Assembly: GCF_021025955.1 (NCBI RefSeq)
Contig: NZ_JAJNCL010000002.1
Coordinates: 62,001 to 126,000 of the forward strand
Length of the DNA stretch: 64,000 nt
Origin: Rhodococcus qingshengii
GTDB lineage: Bacteria > Actinomycetota > Actinomycetes > Mycobacteriales > Mycobacteriaceae
Direction: 5' to 3'
The position numbers and the translations under genes are program-made. Positions within the stretch are counted from its first letter, which is position 1. Each line of letters opens with the position of its first letter. Shown piece by piece: positions 45,861 to 56,600 of this stretch. The notes below the pieces were generated by a model. That model did not search any database, was not told the DNA's origin, and saw only the letters and a list, made by a program, of their open reading frames with translations.

Positions 45861-46318
45861 CCGACACCACCCACATGACCGACACCAGCGGAGCCGACGG
45901 AAGCCGTATCTCCGAGACCCGCGCTCGCGGCGTCGCGAAGATGAACGAGGTGTACGGGTGGGAACTCCCCGCTGATGTTCCCGGTGATTTCTTCGCTGTG
46001 ACCGCCGACCACCTCTTCGCCGACATCTGGACACGACCGGGACTGTCGGTGCGTGATCGGCGGCTGCTGCTGATCGGCGCCATCACCGCCCAGGGGCAGA
46101 GCGACGTCGCGAAGATCCAGATCAACGCTGCTCTCCACAACGAAGAGTTGACCGAGCAGCAGTTCGAAGAAGCCGCGATCTTCCTGTGCCACTACGTCGG
46201 CTGGCCGCTTGCAACCGGCCTCAACAACGCGCTGATCGCCGTGAAGGCCGACCGACGCAAAGCCGCACGCGCCAAGGAGAAGGCTGCCGCGGATTCCGCG
46301 AAAACGGACACCGACTGA
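45857..46318 (+). CDS. Carboxymuconolactone decarboxylase family protein (Rv0771-like)
   Basis: A 153-residue all-helical CMD-fold protein: VRDRRLLLIGAITAQGQ is the conserved helix after the variable N-terminus, followed by LHNEELTEQQFEEAAIFLCHYVGWPLATG. It has no CxxC motif, so it is not an AhpD-type peroxidase; it is closer to the PcaC side of the family. The ATG start overlaps the preceding stop (ATGA). The C-terminus is Ala/Lys-rich. Reaction unknown. Confidence 0.9.
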   Translation: MTDTTHMTDTSGADGSRISETRARGVAKMNEVYGWELPADVPGDFFAVTADHLFADIWTRPGLSVRDRRLLLIGAITAQGQSDVAKIQINAALHNEELTEQQFEEAAIFLCHYVGWPLATGLNNALIAVKADRRKAARAKEKAAADSAKTDTD

Positions 46319-46372
46319 ACCGTCGATCGGGATACTGCAATCAACTTACCGAAGAACGAAGGACCCGAATCC

Positions 46373-47839
46373 ATGGCCGAGGCCAGCTCAATCCGTCCCC
46401 AGTCCGCAGCAAGCATCGAGCAGTGGCACTTCGAGGCTGACGTTGTCGTCGCCGGCTACGGCATCGCCGGAGTAAGCGCGTCGATCGAAGCGGCCCGCGC
46501 GGGCGCCGGAGTGCTGGTGCTCGAACGCACGAGTGGATGGGGCGGCGCCGCGGCGTTGGCCGGCGGATTCATCTATCTGGGCGGAGGAACCCCGTTGCAG
46601 CAGGCGCTCGGGTTCGAGGACTCCCCCGCAAACATGAAGTCGTTCATGATGGCCGCGCTCGGTCCCGGCGCGGACGAGGAGAAGATCACCGACTACTGCG
46701 AAGGCAGCGTCGAACACTACAACTGGCTCGTCGACAACGGTGTGCCGTTCAAGGAAAGCTTCTACGGCCAACCGGGTTGGGAAACGCCGTTCGACGACGG
46801 GCTCATGTACTCCGGCGGCGAGAACTCGGCACCGTTCAACACGATCGCGACACCGGCCCCTCGCGGTCACGTTCCGCAGATGAGCGGCAAACGCACCGGA
46901 GAGAAGGGCGGCGGCTTCATGTTGATGAAGCCGTTGATCGAGACAGCCGAAAGCCTGGGTGTACGAGCCGAATACGACATGCGGGTACAACGCCTGGTCG
47001 TCGACGGCGATCGAGTCGTCGGCATCATCGCCAAGCAGTACGGCAAAGAAGTGGCGGTCCGAGCACGCACGGGCGTCGTACTGGCGACGGGAAGCTTCGC
47101 CTACAACGAATCGATGATCCAGTCGTACGCGCCGAGACTGATCGGTCGACCCGGCGCAGCGATCGAGGAGCATGACGGCAAGGCGATCCAGATGGCGCAG
47201 GCTCTGGGCGCCGACCTCGCGCACATGGACGCAACCGAAGTCGCATTCTTCGGCGACCCCCAGTTGATGATCCGCGGCATACTTGTCAACGGACGCGGCC
47301 AGCGCTACGTCAACGAGGACACGTACCCAGGTAGGATCGGGCAGGAAACGTTGCTACGCAACGAGAATCAGGCCTACTTGATCATCGACGAGGCTTCCTA
47401 CGAAGAGGGTTGCGCCGCAGACAGTTCCACACCGTTCTTCAGGTTCCAGCCTAAGTGGGTGGCCGAAACCGTCGAGGAACTCGAATCCGACATGGGTCTG
47501 CCAGCGGGGACGCTGCAGTCGACCGTGGAGGTCTACAACCGCCACGCAGCCCGTGGTGAAGACCCGGTACTCGGCAAGAAGAAGGAGTGGGTCAAGCCGA
47601 TCGGCTCGCCCGTCGCGGCGCTCGACCTTCGCAATTTCACCGCCGGATTCACACTCGGCGGTCTGCGCACATCGATCAACTCGGAGGTCCTGCACGTCTC
47701 GGGCGAGCCGATACCCGGGCTTTTTGCCGCCGGCCGCTGCACTGCCGGAGTCTGCGCCGGCGGTTATGCCTCAGGCACGTCCCTCGGTGACGGCAGCTTC
47801 TACGGCCGACGCGCCGGAATCAGCGCTGCCAAGGGCTGA
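46373..47839 (+). CDS. FAD-binding flavoprotein, KstD/fumarate reductase family
   Basis: A 488-residue flavoprotein with the FAD loop VVVAGYGIAGVSASIEAARAGAGV and GGAAALAGGFIYLGGG at the N-terminus, and GLFAAGRCTAGVCAGGYASGTSLGDG at the C-terminus, where the isoalloxazine site lies. It belongs to the same superfamily as the KstD at 20605 but differs in these loops and is 24 residues shorter, so it is more likely a different steroid or lipid dehydrogenase or reductase than a second delta-1 enzyme. An AAGGA site precedes ATG 46373. It ends the plus-strand train. Confidence 0.88.
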   Translation: MAEASSIRPQSAASIEQWHFEADVVVAGYGIAGVSASIEAARAGAGVLVLERTSGWGGAAALAGGFIYLGGGTPLQQALGFEDSPANMKSFMMAALGPGADEEKITDYCEGSVEHYNWLVDNGVPFKESFYGQPGWETPFDDGLMYSGGENSAPFNTIATPAPRGHVPQMSGKRTGEKGGGFMLMKPLIETAESLGVRAEYDMRVQRLVVDGDRVVGIIAKQYGKEVAVRARTGVVLATGSFAYNESMIQSYAPRLIGRPGAAIEEHDGKAIQMAQALGADLAHMDATEVAFFGDPQLMIRGILVNGRGQRYVNEDTYPGRIGQETLLRNENQAYLIIDEASYEEGCAADSSTPFFRFQPKWVAETVEELESDMGLPAGTLQSTVEVYNRHAARGEDPVLGKKKEWVKPIGSPVAALDLRNFTAGFTLGGLRTSINSEVLHVSGEPIPGLFAAGRCTAGVCAGGYASGTSLGDGSFYGRRAGISAAKG

Positions 47840-47849
47840 GCGCCTGTTC

Positions 47850-48677
47850 TCAAAGGTCAGCGACAGCATCCTCGCTGCGACGTTCGAGGAACAACGTGTC
47901 ACGCCACCGCCCACCCAGTTGAGCGATACGCGACCGAGTCCCGACGATTCGGAACCCGACGGCCTGGTGCAGCGCGACACTCGCGCGGTTCTCCGGAAAG
48001 ATCGACGACTGCACGGTCCAGATCTCGCTGGCGTCGGCGGCCTGCACCTGTTGGCGAAGCAGCAGCTTGCCGACACCCCGACCGCGAGCACCACTGCCGA
48101 CGTAGATGGAGTTCTCGGCGACCCCGCGGTAGCAGTCACGTGAGGACACCGGGCTCAGGCTCGCCCAGCCTTCGACGCGTCCGTCGATCTCTGCGACCCA
48201 TCGATGATCAGGCAACCATTGATCGTCGAGCTTCTCGGCGGATTGCACCGACGTGGTGAAGGTCGCGGTTCCGGTGTCGATTCCCTCGCGGTAGATCGAC
48301 CGCACGGCGTCCCAGTCACCCGAATCCATGCGGCGCAGAACTACATCGGAGGGAAGCAGCCCCAAGGTGTCTCTGACCGGACCGCGCGCAGCCACGACGG
48401 CGGCCGCTGCCATCAGATCTGAGTACGCGGTTCCGGCGACACTGACAACCGAGTTGCCTTCGTGCACCGTCACCTCGACGAAGCCGACCTCGCTCAACGC
48501 TTCGAGGTGAACACTCAGGGCGGACGGGTCGAGTGATGCAGCGCGTGCAATCTCGTCGACCTCTACCGGGCCGGCAGCTGCAAGTCGAAGCACTCGCAAC
48601 CGCGTCGGATCACCCAGGCACGCAAACCTGCGCGCAAGTACATCGGTGTCGAGAAGCGCGAGTGTATCTGAACTCAT
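47850..48677 (-). CDS. ArsR-type HTH fused to GNAT acetyltransferase (Pat/ArsN-like)
   Basis: A 275-residue two-domain protein. Residues 1-100 are an ArsR-type winged helix (RFACLGDPTRLRVLRLAAAG, then EIARAASLDPSALSVHLEALSEVGFV). The usual metal-binding ELCVCDL segment is replaced by EVDEIARA with no cysteines, so this domain does not look like a classical metal sensor. Residues 105-265 are a GNAT domain with SGDWDAVRSIYREGIDTGTATFTT and acetyl-CoA loop GARGRGVGKLLL, the pattern of phosphinothricin and arsinothricin N-acetyltransferases. ATG 48677 is the natural start. It is convergent with the flavoprotein, 10 bp apart. The fusion suggests a regulator that also inactivates its inducer. Confidence 0.88.
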   Translation of the reverse strand: MSSDTLALLDTDVLARRFACLGDPTRLRVLRLAAAGPVEVDEIARAASLDPSALSVHLEALSEVGFVEVTVHEGNSVVSVAGTAYSDLMAAAAVVAARGPVRDTLGLLPSDVVLRRMDSGDWDAVRSIYREGIDTGTATFTTSVQSAEKLDDQWLPDHRWVAEIDGRVEGWASLSPVSSRDCYRGVAENSIYVGSGARGRGVGKLLLRQQVQAADASEIWTVQSSIFPENRASVALHQAVGFRIVGTRSRIAQLGGRWRDTLFLERRSEDAVADL

Positions 48678-48779
48678 CTGCCGACTATAACGCCGCTGAC
48701 CTGCAGTTCGGGCGGCCAGGTTCGGAGACTGGGCACCGAAGTGAGAAACAACTCAGCCAACAACCCACTGGTACGCCGG

Positions 48780-49802
48780 CTAACGTGCACCGATCGACTC
48801 GGCAATCACCGGCCACGAGTTGTGAAGATCGTCCTGCCAATAACCCCAGGAGTGTGTGCCCGTTGCCCGGAAATCATAGGTGGCGGGGATGCCCAGGGAG
48901 TCAAGTCGCTCGGCCAGACGATGGGTGCACTGGTTCGTCCCGGCCTCGATGACTCCGCCCACGATCACCTGGTTGGCCAAAACGCCCGGATCACCGTTAA
49001 CCATCGGTCCACCCAGATTCTCGTGTGGACCTGGCAGCCCCGTTCCGTTGCTGATGTAGAGATCGATGCCTCGCAATCTCTCGGCGTTGACCACCGGATC
49101 GTTGGCCACCCACCCCGGACCACCGAGGGGACCCCACATGTTGTCGACGTTGCCGCCGCGGAATCCGACCACAAATCTCACGTAGTCCTGACCTGGTTGA
49201 GTACTCGTCTCGGCGCAACCGCTGAAGGCACCGACCGCACGGTAAACCGTCGGCGCAGCCTCGGCCAGGCTCAGAACCGACGTACCGGCCATCGACAATC
49301 CGGCGACGGCGTTCGCACCCGTCGTACCGAGTGTGGCGTCGACGATCGGCGGCAACTCCTGGGTAAGGAACGTGGTCCACTTATTCAGTCCCAGAACAGG
49401 ATCAGGCTTCTCCCAGTCCGTGTAATAGCTGTATGCACCGCCGATGGGATTCACGACGTTGACGTTCTTGTCGCCGAAGAAGTCGACGACGTCTGTCCGT
49501 GTCTGCCACGTAGCCGTGTCCTCGCCGCCGCCGGCGCCGTTGAGCAGATAGAGAGTCGGTCTCGGCGCACTGGTGTCTGCCGGCCGAATCACCTCGAGTG
49601 GGATCACTTTGTCCATTGCAGCCGAGTAGACGTACATCGTTAGTTGACGTGCATTGATCTGCTCGACGTGATCGAGAGCTGATCCGTCTGAAGGCAATGT
49701 CCGCGCCTGATCTGCCGAGGCCAGCGCTGCTTCACCGAACAATCCTGTCCATGCGACGAGGGCGACGACCAGTATCGCCCGAGTGCGTCCGATCCTTCTC
49801 AT
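48780..49802 (-). CDS. Antigen 85-type mycolyltransferase/esterase
   Basis: A 340-residue secreted alpha/beta hydrolase. The signal peptide is ILVVALVAWTGLFGEAALASA, with cleavage after ASA likely. The nucleophile is Ser170 in AVAGLSMAGTSVLSLAE; the distal histidine is in GTHSWGYWQDDLHNSW. This is the pattern of the antigen 85 and corynebacterial mycolyltransferases that attach mycolic acids to arabinogalactan and trehalose in the cell envelope. ATG 49802 is the first in-frame Met before the signal peptide. It lies 86 bp downstream of the NRPS end on the same strand; no functional link to the NRPS is implied. Confidence 0.92.
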   Translation of the reverse strand: MRRIGRTRAILVVALVAWTGLFGEAALASADQARTLPSDGSALDHVEQINARQLTMYVYSAAMDKVIPLEVIRPADTSAPRPTLYLLNGAGGGEDTATWQTRTDVVDFFGDKNVNVVNPIGGAYSYYTDWEKPDPVLGLNKWTTFLTQELPPIVDATLGTTGANAVAGLSMAGTSVLSLAEAAPTVYRAVGAFSGCAETSTQPGQDYVRFVVGFRGGNVDNMWGPLGGPGWVANDPVVNAERLRGIDLYISNGTGLPGPHENLGGPMVNGDPGVLANQVIVGGVIEAGTNQCTHRLAERLDSLGIPATYDFRATGTHSWGYWQDDLHNSWPVIAESIGAR

Positions 49803-49888
49803 TGCCGCTCCTCGTGCTCGATTGCGGTGCCCGGCAACAGTTCGGTGGCGCTCGCGTCGCGGGCTTGCGGCTTGGTGGCTTGAAGTTG

Positions 49889-50690
49889 TCATGCCCGTTC
49901 GGAGTAACCCGAAAACATCGTGAGGAGCCGAGCCATCTCCGGTCCGATGACCGTCATGGCCGCAGGCTCGATCATCTCGTTGTGTCCGCAGCCCACCGGT
50001 ATCTCCAGGATCCGGCCGGTCACGAGCGGACCCCATTCCTGGGTCGACCTTTCGCGCGGAATCGTGTCGTCTCCTCCAGTTGCCGGGAAAATCACCAGGT
50101 CTCCTTCGTAGACCTGTGGAACGAACTGGTGCGTGATTCGCTGCGAAGCCTCGTACGCACGGGCAATCCGCTCGAGGTCCCGACCGTCGACCCCGGTCTC
50201 GGTCCCGACCGACTGGGTCAACACGGCAGCCGCGTCGTCGAATGTCAGATCTTCGTCGGTCTCGACCTCGAGGCCGAGTCCTCTCAGCAGGTCCCGGACA
50301 TCGAGGACGGCTGACGACGCGGCATCGCCGTTGTCGGGGTAACTGTCCATCATCGTCAGTGTTGCGACTTCGCTGCCGGACGATTGCAATTCGACGGCCA
50401 TGGCGTGCGCGATGACGCCACCGAGCGACCACCCGAGCAAGTCGTAGGGCCCTTCCGACGACACGGCCTCCATCTCTTCGACGTATCGATGCGCCAACTG
50501 TTCGATCGACTGATAGTCACCGTCGTCGCTGAGTGCGGGTAGTTGAAGGCCGTATACCGGCCGGTCCTCGGGCAGGTACCGCACCAGGCCGGCGTACCCC
50601 CAGGACAGGCCCATACCAGGGTGCACACAGAACAGTGGTCGCCCACTTCCTTCTGCGCGCAGCGGAACAACCACGGCGAGCAACTCTTCC
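49889..50690 (-). other. NRPS thioesterase domain
   Basis: The type I thioesterase begins near PLFCVHPGMGLSWGYAGLVRYL, has nucleophile Ser in DLLGWSLGGVIAHAMA, an Asp in MMDSYPDNGD and His in PVGCGHNEM. It releases the finished peptide by hydrolysis or cyclisation. Confidence 0.93.
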
Positions 50691-53600
50691 ATGCCGGCGC
50701 TCACAGTCGGCAGGTCGAGGCGACGAGCAATTCCGGCCGGTGTCGGGTCGAGGAACATCCATTGAAGTGGAATCCTGCGTTGGAATCGGGAGTGCAGTGC
50801 GCTGACGATTCGGGTGGCAACCAGCGACGACCCGCCCAGATCGAAGAAGCTGTCCGCGGTGCTCACCCGGTCGACGCCCAGAACCTCGGCGAATGCGTCG
50901 ACCACTGCGTGTTCGGTCTCGGTGACCGGTTCGCGGAACTTTGCTGCGGCCGAACTGAATTCGGGTGCCGGTAGAGCCTTCCGGTCGAGCTTGCCCACCG
51001 GCGTCATAGGTATTCGCTCGAGAAGTACCACCGCCGACGGAACCATGTGCGCGGGTAGTCGGTCGGCCGCGTACACCCGTATCTCGTCGCTGTCCGCGGC
51101 TTCGCTGTCCGCGGCTTCGGCATCCGACGCGCGCACATACGACACCAGGACCGTTTCACCCGACGGTCCGACCTGGCCGATCGTGGCAGCGAAGTCCACG
51201 GACGGGTGACGCGTGAGAACTGCATCGATTTCGCCGAGTTCGATCCGGAAACCACGGATCTTGACCTGGAAGTCGCTTCGCCCGATGTACTCCAGCGTGT
51301 GATGTGACCCAGTACGTGCACTGTCGTCGTCACGTGCACTGTCGTCATCACGTGCACTGTCGCCGCCGGACTCACGCCAGCGCACGACATCTCCGGTGCG
51401 GTACATCCGGCGCCCCGGCGACCCGTACGAGCACGCGACAAATCGTTCCGACGTGAGCGAAGCCCGATTATGGTACCCACGTGCCATACCTGGGCCGATG
51501 ATGTACAGCTCCCCCGGCACACCCACCGGGACGGGCTGCAAACGCTCGTCCAGCACCAGGAAACCGAAGCCCACTGCCGGCGAGCCGATGTTCACTCCCG
51601 CACCGGGTTTCATCGAATCGCTGACACTCGCCTGCACGGTGGTTTCAGTCGGGCCGTAGCCGTTGTGCAGCCTCCGACCCGGCGCCCATTGCGCGACGAC
51701 CTCCGGCGGACAGGCCTCGCCCACCAGATCGAGGACACGAAGCGCCTCGAATCCGTTGTCACCGAGCGCCGCCAGCGCAGTCGGCGTGATGGTGGCATGA
51801 GTGACCTGCTCGCGCCGGAAAACGTCTGCCAGTTCGGCGCCACCGTACACCGCCGGTGGAACGATCACGACCCGTGCGGACGCGCTGAACGCCATGGTCA
51901 GCTCGAAGATGGACGCGTCGAAACTCGGCGAGGCCAACTGCGAGACATGCGCATCGTGAGTGACCTCGAACCTCTCTCGAGTCTCTGCCGTGAAGTTGGC
52001 CAGACCGCGATGAGTGATGTTCACTCCCTTGGGCTTTCCGGTAGACCCCGAGGTGTAGATCAGATAGGCGGGATGGTCGAGGCGCAATTCACCGGTTCGG
52101 TCGTCGTCGGTGATCGGTTCCGGCGACAACGCCGCCACCCGCCGCTCGAAGTCAGGATCGTCGAGTTCGAGCCAAGGAACCACGTCGGGTAGATGGCTTC
52201 GGCTTCCGCGAACCGTCAATCCGAGTGAGGCTCGGCAATCGGCGAGCATGTATTCGACGCGCCCACGCGGGTAGTCGGGATCGACGGGCACAAAAGCAGC
52301 TCCGGCTTTGGCCACCGACCAGATTGCCACCACCGATTCGATCGATCGGGGCATTCCCAACGCCACGAAGGTCTCCGGACCCACACCCCGACCGCACAGT
52401 TCCCGGGCCACACGGTTCGACCACTCGTCCAGTTCGCGGTAGCTGATCTGCCGGTTCTCCAGTGACAGAGCCACCGAGTCCGGGTCAACCGCAGCAGCGG
52501 TTGTCAACAAGTCGGGCCACAGTTTCGGTGGTACTCCCGTCTGTCCACACGCCGGCACCAACTCGCGAGTTTCGAGATCACCGAACAGCGCAATGTCACC
52601 GATGGCCGCTTCGGGATGCACGGTCACGGATTCGAGAACACGTACGAACGTGTCGGCAAAGCTACTGACCGTACCTGGATCGAAGAGATCAGTGGCGAAG
52701 TCGACCGCGCCGCTCATCCCTCGGGGCGCTCCACTTTCGTCGAATTCCTCGGCCAGGAGGAATTCCAGGTCCACCTTCACTACGTCGAGTTGGGGGTCGA
52801 TGCCGCGGACTTCCAACTTTGGCAGTTGCAGATTCAGCCGTTCGTTGTTCTGGAATTCCAACGACACCGAGGCGATGGGAGCGTAGGCCGTCGACCGTTT
52901 CGGCCCGACCGCGTCGACAACCCGCTCGAACGGAACCTCGGAATGCGCGAACGCCGCGAGGTCGACCTCGCGACAATGCGCCGCGAAGTCCCGGAACGAC
53001 TGCGCCGAGTCCACCTGCGTACGCAGGGCAAGTGTTCCGACGAACATGCCGATCAGATCATCGAGGACGCGGTCCCCTCGACCGGCGATCGGTGTCCCGA
53101 TCACGACGTCGTCGGTGCTGCCGAGACGTGCCAGCAGTACCGCGAGCGCCGCGTGCACTGTCATGAATGCAGTGGACCGATGCTGCCTCGACAGCTCCCG
53201 GATACGGCGATGGAGGTCACTGCCGATCGAGAAGTGGATGCGCGCGCCGTGAAAAGTCTGCTGTGCGGGCCGGTCCCGATCGCGTGGAAGTTCCAGGAGG
53301 TCGGGTGCGCCCGAGAGTGTGCGTCGCCAGTAATCCAGCTGTTCGGAGATCACCGATGCCGGGTTTTCGCCAGAACCCAGAAGCTCTCGCTGCCAAAGGG
53401 TGAAGTCGGCGTACTGGATCGCCAGAGGCGCCCATTGCGGTTCTTCGCCGTGCACGCGGGCCTCGTACGCCGTCATCACATCCCGCACCAACGGGGACAT
53501 CGAGAAACCATCGGCGGAGATGTGGTGCACCACAACCGCAAGTACGTGTTCGCGCTCGCCCATGGTGAACAACGCCGCCCGCAATGGGATTCGCGCTGCG

Positions 53601-56600
53601 ACGTCAAAACCTGCCGCGACCATTCTGGCAAGCTCGTCGCGAAGGTGATGTTCGTCGGCAACAAGTGGTTCGGCCAACTGCGGCAGCGCCGTGCTGTCCG
53701 TGGGCACTATGTGCTGGAGCGGCCCGTCGCCGCGAACCGGAAACATCGTTCGTAGCGATTCGTGGCGGGCGATGACATCGGACACCGCTGCTCTCAACGC
53801 CGGCTTGTCGAGTTCACCGGTCAGTCGCACCACGAGCGGGATGTTGTACGCGGGCGAACTGGTGTCCAGTTGATTGACGAACCACATTCGCTGCTGAGCA
53901 AACGACAACGGGATGTTTTCGGGCCGAGGCCGCGGCTCCGACACCGGGCGCCCCGACTGTCCGGCAACCGACTGTTCGATCACCGCAGCCAGGGCGGCAA
54001 CCGTCGGCGCCTCGAACAGATCCCGCACGCCGACAGCGGCTTCCAGCACTGTCCTCAGCCTGGCCGCGACCGATGTAGCACTGAGAGAATTTCCCCCGAG
54101 GTCGAAGAAATTACCGTCGGCACCAACGCGCTCGAGGCCGAGCACCTCTGCAAACACGTTCGACACCGCCTGCTCGACCGGACCGACAGGTGAACGAAAA
54201 TCCTTTGCGGTCGTGTGGATCTCGGGGCTGGGTAACGACGAGCGGTCGAGTTTGCCGACGGCTGTCAGCGGAATGCTCTCCAGCACGACGATTGCGCCGG
54301 GCACCATGTGCGAAGGCAATCGCTCGGCCAGGGCGTATACCAGGACCCCGGTGTCCAATTGGCCCTCTGCTGGCACAACGTACGACACGAGCCGGGCGTC
54401 TCCCGTGGGACCACGGTGAGCAATCGTGACGGCAAACCCGACGTTCGGCTCCGCCATGAGCGCGCTGTCGATCTCACCCAGTTCGACACGGAAGCCCCGA
54501 ATCTTGACTTGGAAGTCGCTGCGGCCCAAGTATTCGATACGCGATTCGGCCGTCCACCGCACGATGTCTCCGGTGCGGTACATCCGCGTTCCCGGGTCAC
54601 TCGGGTTGGCGACAAAGCGTTCTGCCGTCAATCCCGGCCTACGGTGGTATCCCCGCGCCACTCCCGGCCCGGCAAGGTACAGCTCGCCAGGCGCCCCGAC
54701 GGGAACGGCTTGCAGCCGCGAATCGAGCACCAGTTCGCTCACACCCCTGATGGGTCCCCCGATCGTTATGCGTTCACCAGCCGCCATCGGCGGGCTGACG
54801 TTGGACATGATCGTCGCCTCGGCCGGTCCGTAAGCGTTGTACAGCCTGCGGCCGGGCGCCCAGCGAGCGACGAGGTCGGGCGGGCAGGCTTCACCACCGA
54901 ACACGACCTCCGACAGTTGCTCGAGTCCAGCCGGATCCACCGAAGCCAGTGCCGCCGTGGTGATGAACGCGTGCGTGACTACGTGCTCGGCCAGAAGCTC
55001 CGCAAGCTCCTCGCCCCCGTACATCTCGGGTGGAGCGATCACCATGGCCGCGCCGGCTCCGAAAGCCTGCAGATACTCGAAGAGCGACCCGTCGAAACTC
55101 GGAGTGGAGAAGTGCAGTGTGCGCGATTGTGGTGTTGCACCGTAGCGTTCGACCTGGTCCCGCGCGAAATTGTCGATGCCGCGATGGGTGACCACCACTC
55201 CCTTGGGCACGCCGGTCGACCCCGAGGTGTAGACCACGTAGGCCGCGGAATCCAAGCCGATCGGACGGAGTCGGTCGTTGTCGGTCAGAGGACGGCCCGA
55301 GAATCCTTCGCAGTTCTTGGTGAAGTCCGGGTCGTCGAGAATCAGCCACTCTGCGACTTCGGGCAGTCGATCTCGACATGCGGTGGTGGTCAAACCGACG
55401 CCGACGTTGGAATCGCTCAGCATGTGGGTGATCCGCTCGTCGGGGTAGTTCGGATCGATCGGCACGAATGCAGCGCCTGTTTTGGCCACGGCGAGTATCG
55501 ACAACACCGAGGTGAGAGAACGTGGAACACCGACTGCGACGTAGTCCTCGGTTCCCAGTCCTCGCGAGACGAGCACGCGAGCAATACGATTCGACAGGAA
55601 ATCCAGCTCGCCATAGGTCATGCTGCCGCTCGACGACACAACAGCGAGTGCATCCGGATCCTGCTGAACTGCCGCGTCGAAAATCTCTGAGAAAATGCGG
55701 GTCGACTCACCGACCGCACCACGGACGGGCACCAGTTGGTCGCGTTCGATCGCCGTCAGCACCGACACCGCCGCCAACGATTGATCCGGATGGACACACG
55801 CTTCGAGCACGCGCCGCAGTCGGCTGGCGATGGACCCGATATCGACTGAGTCGAAAACCTCGGGTAGATACTCGAACTTCAGCCGAAGCCTGGCATCGAC
55901 CGACGCCACCAAACTGAGCGGATAGTGGGCAGCATCCTTCGCCTCGACGCCTGCGATGCGGATCCCCGCGTTGTCCGTGTCGGTCGACAGTCCTTGACGG
56001 TCAACGGGGTACGACTCGAAGACTGTCAACGTGTCGAAGCCGATCTCCGGCCCGGAGGCGTCTTGAATCTCGGAAAGTCCAAGATAGTGGTGATCCGACA
56101 ACTCTGCCTGCTCAGACTGAATCCGCTGCAGGAGAGCGCCGACACTCTCACCCGGGCGCACCGTGATTCGGACCGGAATTGTGTTGATGAACAGCCCGAT
56201 CATGGTTTCGATCCCGGTCAGCTCGGGAGGTCGACCCGACACAGTCGCTCCGAACACCACATCATCTCGCCCGGTCAGAGCCGAGAGGACGATCCCCCAC
56301 GACACCTGGACAATCGAATTGAACGTCAGCCCGCGGCTCCGCGCTACGCCGCGGAGTGTCGTCGTGAAATCCTCGTCCAGATCGAACACCCACTCGGCCG
56401 CCATTGTGGAGAGTCGACGCGACCGATCGTGCGGGGCAAGCAGCGTCGGTCCGTCAATTCCGCGCAGCGCCCCCGCCCACACCCCGCGGGAGGCTTTCCA
56501 GTCGCGACGGTTCATCCAGGTCAGGTAGTCGAGGTAGGGGCGTGCACGCGGCAACCCCGACGCCTCGCCGTCTGCAACGTACAGAGTCGCCAACTCCCTG

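Larger units (their letters stand above)
50740..53940 (-). other. NRPS last module: C4-A4-PCP4, specificity unassigned
   Basis: C4 is an LCL-type condensation domain with HHISADG. The A4 pocket reads D-A-F-T-D-V-G-V-Q-K; I know no match. An Asp at pocket position 299 could contact a basic side chain, which is speculation. A4 contains two short repeat expansions in loops. Confidence 0.7.

Noticed and set aside
48780-50432. A 550-codon frame for the antigen 85-type gene, reaching into the NRPS gene
   Set aside because: The first 210 codons are antisense-free shadow of the NRPS thioesterase region in another frame. The signal peptide begins at ATG 49802.
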